From JACVRW01 sp038323835 (GTDB taxonomy: Bacteria > Actinomycetota > Thermoleophilia > Solirubrobacterales > Thermoleophilaceae): DNA of 64,000 nucleotides. The DNA is taken from assembly GCA_038323835.1 (NCBI GenBank), contig JBBQHI010000002.1, forward strand, positions 1-64,000, in the 5' to 3' direction. The position numbers and the translations under genes are program-made. Every line of letters starts with the position of its first letter. Position 1 is the first letter of the stretch. Below, in pieces: positions 1 to 8,831 of the stretch. The notes below the pieces were generated by a model. It made no database searches, had not been told where the DNA came from, and saw only the letters and a list, made by a program, of their open reading frames with translations.

Positions 1-20
1 CGTCGGTCGTAAGGAAGGTT

Positions 21-170
21 TGGTCCGGTGCTCGCCCGACCACCGATCGGGCTCCGCTCCTCCCTAGGCATGGTCCGGTGCTCGCCCGACCACCGATCGG
101 GCTCCGCTCCTCCCTAGGCATGGTCCGGTGCTCGCCCGACCACCGATCGGGCTCCGCTCCTCCCTAGGGT
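21..170 (+). repeat. Three tandem copies of a 50-bp palindromic intergenic repeat
   Basis: Three head-to-tail units at 21-70, 71-120 and 121-170 are identical apart from the last bases of the third. Each starts TGGTCCGGTGCTCGCCCG, carries a short inverted repeat (GCCCGA with TCGGGC around a CCACCGA centre) and ends CTCCGCTCCTCCCTAGG. Related copies occur at 3482-3530 (opposite orientation), 34568-34616 and 42645-42739, always between genes. The array ends 8 bp before the exporter start at 179. No T-tract follows the stem, so it looks more like a REP-type element than a simple terminator. Confidence 0.9.
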
Positions 171-178
171 CCCCTCCC

Positions 179-1393
179 ATGTCGCGCCCCGCCGAGGTCA
201 TCCGCGCCCCTCGGGCCTCTCGCATCGTGCTGATCCTGGGCGCGCTGTCGGCGTTCGGGCCGGTGTCGCTGGACACCTACCTCCCGGGTCTCCCCGCCCT
301 GCGCACCGACCTGGGCGCCTCCGCCTGGCAGACCCAGCTGACCCTCACCTCCTGCCTGTTCGGCCTGGCCGCGGGGCAGCTATTGGCGGGACCGGCGAGC
401 GACGCGCTCGGCCGGCGGCGGCCGCTGCTGGCTGGTCTGGCCGCCTTCACCGCCGCGTCCCTCCTGTGCGCGGCGGCCCCCGAGATCTGGACCCTCGTGG
501 CCGCCCGCTTCGTCCAGGGCATGGCCGGCGCCGTGGGGATCGTTCTCGGCCGGGCGATCGCCCGCGACCTGCACTCCGGGACGGCCCTGGCCCGCTTCCT
601 GGCGATGCTGATGCTGGTGAACGCGCTCGCGCCGATACTGGCGCCGATCGTCGGCGCACAGCTCCTGCACGTCACCGACTGGCGCGGCGTGTTCGTGGTG
701 CTGGCCGGTCTGGGTGCCGCGCTGTTCGCGCTCTCGGCGCTGCGCGTGCCCGAGACCCTGCCACCCGAGCGGCGCCACGGCGGCGGTCTCGCGCACACCG
801 GCCGTGCCTTCCGCGAGCTGCTCTCCGACCGGCGCTTCGCGGGCTACGTGCTGTCCTGCGGCCTCTCCTTCGCGGCGATGTTCGCCTACATCTCCGGCTC
901 GCCCTTCGTCCTCCAAGACATCCACGGCCTGTCGGCCCAGACCTTCAGCCTCGTGTTCGGGGCGAATGCGGCGGGGATCATGGCGATGAACGCCGTGAGC
1001 GGCCGCACCGTGGAGCGCCTCGGCCCGTCGCGGCTGCTGGGTGCCGGGCTCGCGGTCCAGGTTGCGGGCGCCACAGTGCTGCTGGTGAGCGTGCTCGCGG
1101 GCGTGGGCCTCGCGGGCATCCTCCCGGGCCTGTTCCTGGTGGTGGCGAGCGTCGGCCTCGTGTTCCCCAACGCCACCGCCCTCGCGATGGCCGACCACCC
1201 CGACCGTGCGGGGAGCGCATCGGCGCTTCTCGGTGTCTGCCAGTTCCTCTTCGGCGCCGCTGCCGCACCCTTCGTGGGCGTCGCCGGCACGGGCACCGCT
1301 GTACCCATGGGGCTCGTGATCGCTGTCTGCGCGGTGGCCGCGGCGGTGGCCTACCGCGTGCTTGCCCTGGGACCCGCGCCGGTTCCCTCGTGA
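179..1393 (+). CDS. Bcr/CflA-family MFS drug exporter
   Basis: This 404-residue protein has about 12 hydrophobic segments and belongs to the DHA1 branch of the major facilitator superfamily. The first loop DTYLPGLPAL is typical of Bcr/CflA transporters, and GPASDALGRRRPLL near residue 85 is the MFS motif A between helices 2 and 3. Such proteins export small molecules, classically bicyclomycin or chloramphenicol, in exchange for protons; the substrate here is unknown. I start at ATG 179, because the in-frame codons further upstream lie inside the repeat array. It precedes the acid phosphatase gene by 31 bp, but that gene has its own promoter-like sequence. Confidence 0.85.
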   Translation: MSRPAEVIRAPRASRIVLILGALSAFGPVSLDTYLPGLPALRTDLGASAWQTQLTLTSCLFGLAAGQLLAGPASDALGRRRPLLAGLAAFTAASLLCAAAPEIWTLVAARFVQGMAGAVGIVLGRAIARDLHSGTALARFLAMLMLVNALAPILAPIVGAQLLHVTDWRGVFVVLAGLGAALFALSALRVPETLPPERRHGGGLAHTGRAFRELLSDRRFAGYVLSCGLSFAAMFAYISGSPFVLQDIHGLSAQTFSLVFGANAAGIMAMNAVSGRTVERLGPSRLLGAGLAVQVAGATVLLVSVLAGVGLAGILPGLFLVVASVGLVFPNATALAMADHPDRAGSASALLGVCQFLFGAAAAPFVGVAGTGTAVPMGLVIAVCAVAAAVAYRVLALGPAPVPS

Positions 1394-1412
1394 AATTGCT
1401 GTGAAGGTGACT

Positions 1413-1418
1413 TAGAGT
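1413..1418 (+). promoter_or_regulatory. -10-like TAGAGT, leaderless spacing
   Basis: TAGAGT lies exactly six bases before the GTG start at 1425, the arrangement expected when transcription begins at or next to the start codon. No Shine-Dalgarno sequence fits in between. The same spacing recurs before at least seven other genes in the window. Confidence 0.5.
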
Positions 1419-1424
1419 GCCCCC

Positions 1425-2093
1425 GTGCTCTCCGCCCGCTCACTCACCGTAGCCCTGTCCTTCGTCGTGGTCGTGCTCGCCACGGGCCTCACCGGGCTAT
1501 CGAGCGCGAAGGAGCCGCCGGCACCCGCCACGCCGGCGCAGATCGTGGCGTACCACGACTCGGGCGAATGGCGCGCGACCACGGTTCGCAGGGTCGCCAG
1601 GGCCAAGAGCTTCGTCCGCCGCTGGCTGGCGCGTCACCACGGTGCCAACCGGCCCAAGCCGGCGATCGTGCTCGACATCGACGACACCTCTCTGTCGCTG
1701 TATGACTGCGCGAAGGCACGCAACTTCGTGGCCCCCGTGGCCTGCTCGGTGCAGCCCACCCTCCCGGCGATCCCCCAGACCCGGAACCTCTACTGGTACG
1801 CGATTCGCCACAACGTGGCCGTCTTCTTCATCACCGGGCGCCCCGAGAGCCTGCGCGCGTTCACGGTCACCCAGCTTCGGGCGTCCTTCTACCGGGGCCC
1901 CAACACGCTCTACGTGAGGCCGAACGGCGACCCCAACACCTCGCTCGTGCCCTACAAGTCGGGCACCCGCAAGACGATCACGCAGGCCGGCTACCGGATC
2001 CTCGTGAACATCGGCGACCAGCAGAGCGACCTGACCGGCGGCTACGCCAAGCGCTCCTACAAGCTGCCGAACCCGATGTATTTCACGCCTTAG
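1425..2093 (+). CDS. Secreted HAD-superfamily acid phosphatase (class B/IIIB-like)
   Basis: This 222-residue protein has an N-terminal signal peptide (hydrophobic residues 8-25). It carries all four HAD motifs: DIDDT at 84-88 (nucleophile and acid/base Asp), TGR near 137 (motif II), Lys178 (motif III) and GDQQSDL at 197-203 (motif IV). This matches the acid phosphatase B/VSP family, exported enzymes that take phosphate from small phosphomonoesters. It starts at GTG 1425. Its TAG stop overlaps the stop of the convergent RNase H gene by four bases, so the two genes share their 3' ends with no room for a terminator. Confidence 0.85.
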   Translation: MLSARSLTVALSFVVVVLATGLTGLSSAKEPPAPATPAQIVAYHDSGEWRATTVRRVARAKSFVRRWLARHHGANRPKPAIVLDIDDTSLSLYDCAKARNFVAPVACSVQPTLPAIPQTRNLYWYAIRHNVAVFFITGRPESLRAFTVTQLRASFYRGPNTLYVRPNGDPNTSLVPYKSGTRKTITQAGYRILVNIGDQQSDLTGGYAKRSYKLPNPMYFTP

Positions 2094-2497
2094 CGCGCGG
2101 CAGCGTCCAGGGCTTCATTCACCAGTTCATCCGCGCGCTCGTTGTGCTCGCGGCGCACCGAGCGCACGGCCCAGGCGTCGAACTCGCGCAGGGTGCGCAT
2201 GGCCTCGAGGAAGAGCGGCTTGAGGCCGGCGTTCTTGACCTTGTACTCGCCGCCGACCTGACGGGCCACGAGCTCGGAGTCGTTCACCACCTCGACCTCG
2301 CGGGCGCCGAGTTCGCGCGCCAGCTCCAGCCCCAGCAGCAGCGCGCGGTATTCCGCGACGTTGTTGGTGGCCTCGCCGATGTAGGCGCTGCGCTCGGCCA
2401 GCTCGCCGCCATCGGGCGCGGTGGCCACGGCGGCTGCGGCGGCCGGCCCGGGATTGCCGCGGGCGCCGCCGTCGACGTGCACGACGACCTTGTCCAT
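2090..2497 (-). CDS. RNase HI-fold protein
   Basis: This single-domain RNase H of 135 residues would hydrolyse the RNA strand of RNA-DNA hybrids. The acidic active-site residues are in place: Asp9 in VDGGARGNPG, Glu49 in NNVAEYRALL, Asp73 in NDSELV and Asp123 in ERADELVN. It is short and lacks the basic loop of E. coli RNase HI, resembling the RNase H domain of mycobacterial Rv2228c, which there is fused to a phosphatase. It is the last gene of a minus-strand group starting with the zinc-ribbon protein at 3460, with 16 bp after the small upstream gene. Confidence 0.85.
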   Translation of the reverse strand: MDKVVVHVDGGARGNPGPAAAAAVATAPDGGELAERSAYIGEATNNVAEYRALLLGLELARELGAREVEVVNDSELVARQVGGEYKVKNAGLKPLFLEAMRTLREFDAWAVRSVRREHNERADELVNEALDAAAR

Positions 2498-2513
2498 TAC
2501 GGGTGAGCCGGGC

Positions 2514-2720
2514 CTAGTCGGCGGCCGGAGCCTCGATCACGGGGAAGCTGCCCTTCGGGCGCTTCCTGCGGCGGTCGGAGTGCGACGGGTGGTCGCCCAG
2601 CGTGCCGCCCTGCGCGCGGCGGTCGATGATGACCTCCACGTGCGGGTCGTCGCGGTAGTAGTCGGCGAGCTTGTCGTACAGCTCATCCGCCAGGGCTTGG
2701 GGCACGACGCAGTAGATCAA
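2514..2720 (-). CDS. Small conserved-looking hypothetical protein, TTG start
   Basis: The 68-residue product begins LIYCVVPQALADELYDKL and contains YYRDDPHVEVIIDRR, then an Arg-rich stretch. I do not recognise a family. The start is chosen as TTG 2720 because it overlaps the stop of the upstream gene as TTGA, the same coupling seen between several certain genes here. An earlier start would lie inside the upstream gene. The short alpha/beta core and basic tail could suit a nucleic-acid or protein partner, but that is speculation. It sits between the zinc-ribbon gene and RNase H, probably in one transcript. Confidence 0.65.
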   Translation of the reverse strand: MIYCVVPQALADELYDKLADYYRDDPHVEVIIDRRAQGGTLGDHPSHSDRRRKRPKGSFPVIEAPAAD

Positions 2721-3460
2721 CCTTCGGAACCTCCATCGCTGACGCTGTTTCCCGCCAGCACCCGACCGCTCGGGTCCAGCGCCGCGTTCCACTCTCGTAG
2801 GTATTCGTCAATCTGGTCGATCTCCTCCCCCTTTTCCAGCATGAGCACGGGATCGGATTCGTCTCCCAGGTCCACCCGGTAGCGGTACCAGGACAGCTCC
2901 CAGGCCACGACGACCGACACGGCGCTCGGTCCGCCGTCGTCCGGACGGGCGCTGACCCAAGGGTCGCCGAGGGTACGGCGCAGGCCGGCGATCGTGCGCT
3001 GGTGGTCGGAGTCGTTGAAGAGCTCGAGGGCGCGCTCGACCTTCGCACCGGCGGTGGTGGGCACGGCACGGACGTGGCGGGGGTCCTTCGGCCGCGAGCG
3101 CGCCGGGGGCGGCGGCGTGAAGGATTCCTCGGCCGGGAACTCACCGTCGGCGCCGGCGGGCTCGGGCTCGCTCCAGGACTGTGCCGGCGCGGCGGCGGCG
3201 GCGGGCTCGGAGCGGCGGCGGCGCAGGCGTGAGATCAGCGAGGGGCCCTTCTCCTCCCGCGGGAAGCGGGCGGGGACGGATCCGTCGGCCGATTCCCGGA
3301 TCCAGCCGTGGTGCGCGGCGCGCGTGAAGCAGAGCTGGCACACGCGGTTGCGATGGCCGCCGGGGGCGAGATAGCTCTCCGTCCGCTCGCCCTTCAGGAT
3401 GGTGCGGCCGCAGACATCGCAGTTCAGCGCGTCATGGACCGGTCTCAGCTCCTTCTTCAC
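2717..3460 (-). CDS. Hypothetical protein with N-terminal zinc-ribbon-like CxxC pair
   Basis: The 247 residues divide into an N-terminal knuckle (Cys14-x2-Cys17 and Cys41-x2-Cys44), a Pro/Ala-rich linker rich in charge (about 85-130), and a C-terminal alpha/beta part with WELSWYRYRVDL and an acidic EKGEEIDQIDEYLREWN end. The two CxxC pairs probably bind one zinc ion. The function is unknown; the central segment at 135-165 (AKVERALELFNDSDHQRTIA) looks helical. It starts at ATG 3460, 21 bp beyond a palindromic repeat that separates it from the EF-G-like gene, and is coupled by TTGA to the next small gene. Confidence 0.7.
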   Translation of the reverse strand: MKKELRPVHDALNCDVCGRTILKGERTESYLAPGGHRNRVCQLCFTRAAHHGWIRESADGSVPARFPREEKGPSLISRLRRRRSEPAAAAAPAQSWSEPEPAGADGEFPAEESFTPPPPARSRPKDPRHVRAVPTTAGAKVERALELFNDSDHQRTIAGLRRTLGDPWVSARPDDGGPSAVSVVVAWELSWYRYRVDLGDESDPVLMLEKGEEIDQIDEYLREWNAALDPSGRVLAGNSVSDGGSEG

Positions 3461-3481
3461 GACTTACCGATGATAGGGGCC

Positions 3482-3530
3482 CAGGGAGGAGCGGAGCCCG
3501 ATCGCTGATCGGGCGAGCACCGGACCATGT
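3482..3530 (-). repeat. Single copy of the palindromic repeat, reverse orientation
   Basis: Read on the minus strand this matches the unit at 21-70 almost base for base. Its central stem is perfect: GCCCGATC and GATCGGGC around a 3-base loop. It begins directly after the stop of the EF-G-like gene (3531) and ends about 20 bp before the next start, so it fills the whole intergenic space. It could act as an RNA hairpin between two co-transcribed genes. Confidence 0.85.
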
Positions 3531-5606
<2,076 letters not shown>

Positions 5607-5665
5607 CCGTCTCCTCTCCTCGACGTTGGACGCAGACTATCTCGCCGGCGGGGGCCGGGCCCGGC

Positions 5666-6457
5666 TTAGTCCGGGTCGGTGAGCGGGTCGCCCTGGAGCC
5701 GGGACTTCAGGCGCAGGACGGCCTTCGTGTGGAGCTGGGAGACGCGCGACTCGGTGACGCCGAGCACCTCGCCGATCTCCCGGAGCGTGAGGTTCTCGTA
5801 GTAGTAGAGGGCCACCACGAGCTTCTCCCGCTCGGGCAGGCGCGCGATTGCGTCCGCCAGGCGGTCCTTCATCTCGGTGGTGTCCATCTCCTGCGCAGGA
5901 TCGGCGGCATGGGGGTCCTGGATCGTGTCCAGGAGGGACACCTGGTCCCCGGAGGCATCGGACACGGTCCAGAGCTCGTCGAGGGCCACCACCGACGAGT
6001 TGGAGATCCGCACCAGGGAGTCGTTGAAGTCGTCGACCGTGGTGTCGAGCTCCTGGGCCATCTCCTGGTCGGTGGGAGCGCGGTGCAGCTCGTGCTCGAG
6101 CTTGGCGTTGGCGCGCTCGATCTCGCGTGCCTTGGTGCGCACGGAGCGCGGCACCCAGTCGAGTGAGCGCAACTCGTCGATGATCGACCCCTTGATGCGG
6201 GTGACCGCGAAGGTCTCGAACTTGATCTCGCGCTCGGGCTCGAAGCGCTCGATAGCGGAGATCAGGCCCAGCAGCCCGTACGAGATCAGGTCGGACTCCT
6301 CCACATGGGAGGGCAGCCCGCTCGACATGCGGCCGGCCACGTACTTGACGAGGGGGGAATAGGCGATGACCAGGCGCTCGCGCGCCTTGGGGTCGCGCTC
6401 ATCCTTGTAGCGGCGCCACAGGTCCCGTAACTCGATCGCCTTGAGGTTCGTCTCCAG
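5666..6457 (-). CDS. WhiG/FliA-family RNA polymerase sigma factor, probable CTG start
   Basis: The 263-residue sigma factor has region 2 (LVKYVAGRMSSG to KGSIIDELRSLDW), region 3 and region 4 (REIGEVLGVTESRVSQLHTK, a helix-turn-helix reading the -35 box). This is the sigma-28 group used for flagella or sporulation. The first ordinary start codon, GTG 6340, would remove the conserved N-terminal segment, whose codons (RDLWRRYKDERDPKARERL, then YSPLVKY) continue upstream in frame. No ATG, GTG or TTG occurs there. CTG 6457 stands five bases after GGAGAG and just past the stop of the Xer gene, so I choose it. No flagellar genes are nearby, so its regulon is unknown. Confidence 0.85.
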   Translation of the reverse strand: METNLKAIELRDLWRRYKDERDPKARERLVIAYSPLVKYVAGRMSSGLPSHVEESDLISYGLLGLISAIERFEPEREIKFETFAVTRIKGSIIDELRSLDWVPRSVRTKAREIERANAKLEHELHRAPTDQEMAQELDTTVDDFNDSLVRISNSSVVALDELWTVSDASGDQVSLLDTIQDPHAADPAQEMDTTEMKDRLADAIARLPEREKLVVALYYYENLTLREIGEVLGVTESRVSQLHTKAVLRLKSRLQGDPLTDPD

Positions 6458-6470
6458 CGGGTCTCTCCGG

Positions 6471-7394
6471 TCAGGCTCGTGGGTGGGCGCGCGAGTACAC
6501 CAGCTTGAGCCGCTTCGACTCTACCCGAGTGTACGTTTGGGTCGTGCTGACTGAGGCGTGCCCCAGAAGCTCCTGGATGGTACGCAGATCAGCGCCCCCC
6601 TCCAGCATGTGTGTGGCGAAGGAGTGTCGCAGCGTGTGCGGAGAGATCCCGCCCTGAAGCGCCGTGCGGCGGGCCTGAAGGCCCAGCCGGCGGCGGACAT
6701 CGGAGGTCGAGAGGCGTCGTCCGCTCTTCGAGATGAACAGGGCGCGATCCCGTTCCGACGCCTCGGAGAGGGCCGGGCGGCCGCGCGCCAGATAGCGCTC
6801 CAGGGCCTTCCATGCGTGCTCGCCGACGGGCACCACGCGGGTCTTTCCGCCCTTGCCCTCGACCCGAACCTCCTCGGCGTCGGGGTCGATCGACTCGGTG
6901 TCCAGGTCCACGAGCTCCTGGGCGCGGAGGCCGGCGGAGTATGCAAGCTCGAACAGGGCACGGTCGCGGAAGTCAAGGGGGCCGGTGGCGGGCACGCGCT
7001 CCAGCAGGTCGGCCACCTCGCCCGGGCGCAGCACGCGCGGAAGGTAGGAGTCGCGCCGGGGTGAGGCCACCAGGTCGCCCGGGTTGGCCTCGAGGGTGCC
7101 GCGCTCCACGAGATGCCGGTAGAAGGCCCGGAAGGCGGCCAGCTTGCGGCCCACGGTTGATTTCGCCGCTCCGCGCTCGGACAGGACGCCCGCGAAGCGC
7201 CTGAGGTCCCGGTGGCCCAGGTCCGCGGGCGCCAGGCGCTGGGCCGCGGCCCACTCCGCGAGCTGGGCGAGGTCCACTCCGTAGGCACGGCGGGTCTTCT
7301 CCCCCATGCCCCGAGCACGCTGCCAGTCGTCGAACCCGCTCAGGGCCTCGGCCCAACTAGCCTCCGAGGCCGTGGGACAGTTCTTCGTCAACAC
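6471..7394 (-). CDS. Tyrosine recombinase XerC/XerD-like
   Basis: This integrase-fold enzyme of about 307 residues has an N-terminal SAM-like core-binding domain (KTRRAYGVDLAQLAEW) and a complete catalytic domain: Arg in AGLRAQELVDL, Lys in GKGGKTRVVPV, HxxR in PHTLRHSFATHML, His in LLGHASVSTTQ and the nucleophile Tyr in the adjoining TYTRV. Length and motifs fit chromosomal Xer resolvases, which separate chromosome dimers at dif, not a phage integrase. No dif site or phage gene was seen. The start is uncertain: GTG 7394 is taken, with TTG 7391, GTG 7415 and GTG 7421 possible. Its stop lies 13 bp before the CTG of the sigma gene, so the two are likely co-transcribed. Confidence 0.88.
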   Translation of the reverse strand: MLTKNCPTASEASWAEALSGFDDWQRARGMGEKTRRAYGVDLAQLAEWAAAQRLAPADLGHRDLRRFAGVLSERGAAKSTVGRKLAAFRAFYRHLVERGTLEANPGDLVASPRRDSYLPRVLRPGEVADLLERVPATGPLDFRDRALFELAYSAGLRAQELVDLDTESIDPDAEEVRVEGKGGKTRVVPVGEHAWKALERYLARGRPALSEASERDRALFISKSGRRLSTSDVRRRLGLQARRTALQGGISPHTLRHSFATHMLEGGADLRTIQELLGHASVSTTQTYTRVESKRLKLVYSRAHPRA

Positions 7395-7659
7395 CCGGGA
7401 CGGACGCGTGGCCACGCGCACTCAGCTCGCCAAGGCCGGGCTGACGGACGAGGACAGCAAGCCGGAGCCACCCTGGCACCGGATCCAGGGACCCAGTGAC
7501 GCGTCCACCATGTGGTACGCGGTCCTGCGCAAGCACCTTCGGGGGGTCTTCATCGGCACGCTCTGCATTCGACACACCGGGCGTCAGACCCTTTTGGAAG
7601 AGCAGGGATGGGAGGAGATCCCCGTGGAGAGGATCGGAGTGGGCGCTCAGGCGATGTAG
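7372..7659 (+). CDS. Possible small hypothetical protein, unrecognised
   Basis: This open frame of up to 95 residues fills the gap between the Xer and L,D-transpeptidase genes on the opposite strand. About 84 percent of its codons end in G or C, as in genuine genes here, and the residue mix is protein-like (MWYAVLRKHLRGVFIG, then EEQGWEEIPVERIG). No family is recognised. The start is uncertain: GTG 7372 slightly overlaps the Xer start, and GTG 7408 would give 83 residues. No convincing ribosome site or -10 precedes either. Its end overlaps the transpeptidase stop by 13 bp. It could also be a chance frame. Confidence 0.45.
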   Translation: MGQFFVNTRDGRVATRTQLAKAGLTDEDSKPEPPWHRIQGPSDASTMWYAVLRKHLRGVFIGTLCIRHTGRQTLLEEQGWEEIPVERIGVGAQAM

Positions 7660-8687
7660 ATCGGCGTGCCGACGGCGACCTGCGGATACAGGGCGATCAC
7701 GTCGGAGATCGCCATGCGGATGCAGCCGTGAGAGGCGGCGTGGCCGAGGGAGTAGGTCTCGTCCGTGCCGTGGATGCCGGCACCGTCGAAGATCCCCAGC
7801 CAGCGCGCCTTGAGCGGGTTGTCGGCGGTGCCGCCGGGGATGACCTTGCCCGCGAGGCTCCCGGCCCAGGCGCTGTGAGGCACGGTCCAGGCGGGGTCCA
7901 CCGCCTTGTTCTGGATGTGGTACAGCCCGGCCGGGGTGTCGAAGCCCACCGCGCCCACGGCGACCGTGTAGGTGTGGACCAGGCGCAGGTTCTTGTAGAG
8001 CTTGAGCTGGAAGTCCGGGCGGTCGGCCACCAGGATCACCGGGTACTTCTTGGCCAGGTCCTCGCGCGTGACCTTCGGCCGGGTGCGGCTTACGGGGGCC
8101 TTCACGCTGCGGCTCACGCCCGGAACGGTCAGCGCCTGCTCGACCCGGGCCACGAGCGCAGGGCGGTCCACCTCGTACCCCACCTTTGCGTCCACCTTCT
8201 CGAGTGACGGGAACTCCACCTCGGCATCCTGCGCGGGGCGATCCACCTGCGACGCGACCCTCTTGGCGAGCTTTCGCACCGCCACCCGCGAGTACTTGAT
8301 GCGGGCGGGTATCTGGGCGTCCTCCTCGCCTCCGGTGAGGTCACGGGCCACCCGGCTCACGATGTTGCCCTGCCGGCTGGCGTCCAGCGCCTCGTCCACC
8401 ATGCCCTTCACGTCGGCGCGCACCCCGGCGTCCGCCGCCGAAAGGTTGAAGCGGCGCCCGGCGTGCACCACGGCCACCGGCTGGCGCAGCGGCTCCTGCA
8501 GCGCCTGCGCCACCGCGCCCCGCGCCTCGGTGGCGGTCATGCCGCTCACGTCCACGCCCGAGACGGTCACGCCCTTGGCGATCTTGTCGCCCCGGGAGCT
8601 GTCGTATGCGACCGCGCCGACCGCGCCCACGAGGAGGGCCGCGACAAGAACAGCTACGAAGATGAACGACCTCTGCTTCATGCGCAT
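7647..8687 (-). CDS. L,D-transpeptidase with N-terminal VanW/PG-binding-4-like region
   Basis: This 346-residue envelope enzyme is anchored by one membrane helix (about residues 7-28). The middle (30-210) has the beta-rich repeated architecture of the peptidoglycan-binding domain that often precedes YkuD domains. The C-terminal YkuD catalytic domain holds HGTDETYSLG and then SHGCIRM, with Cys322 as nucleophile and His320 beside it. It would form 3-3 peptide cross-links or attach proteins to peptidoglycan outside the membrane. The next 144 bp up to the epimerase gene contain nothing I can identify apart from the likely promoter region. It appears to be transcribed alone. Confidence 0.9.
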   Translation of the reverse strand: MRMKQRSFIFVAVLVAALLVGAVGAVAYDSSRGDKIAKGVTVSGVDVSGMTATEARGAVAQALQEPLRQPVAVVHAGRRFNLSAADAGVRADVKGMVDEALDASRQGNIVSRVARDLTGGEEDAQIPARIKYSRVAVRKLAKRVASQVDRPAQDAEVEFPSLEKVDAKVGYEVDRPALVARVEQALTVPGVSRSVKAPVSRTRPKVTREDLAKKYPVILVADRPDFQLKLYKNLRLVHTYTVAVGAVGFDTPAGLYHIQNKAVDPAWTVPHSAWAGSLAGKVIPGGTADNPLKARWLGIFDGAGIHGTDETYSLGHAASHGCIRMAISDVIALYPQVAVGTPIYIA

Positions 8688-8831
8688 CGCGGCGGCGCCG
8701 ATGCCGCGGAGTGTGAGTGTAGGCCCAAGGTAGGCGGCCGAACACCGCTGCAGGCTCCGTTGCGGGGGTTTTACGCGCCAATCCGCCGGGAAGCCTGCCG
8801 CCGCGCGCGGGCCACGGGCGCCCGGCCGGGC

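Noticed and set aside
21..170. Tandem 50-bp repeats as an origin or partition site
   Set aside because: Copies are dispersed between genes at four places, and no dnaA boxes, parS sites or replication genes are nearby.
6471..7394. Xer-type recombinase as evidence for a prophage or integron
   Set aside because: No phage, attachment site, cassette or tRNA boundary is near; the gene lies in a chromosomal group with a sigma factor and EF-G2.
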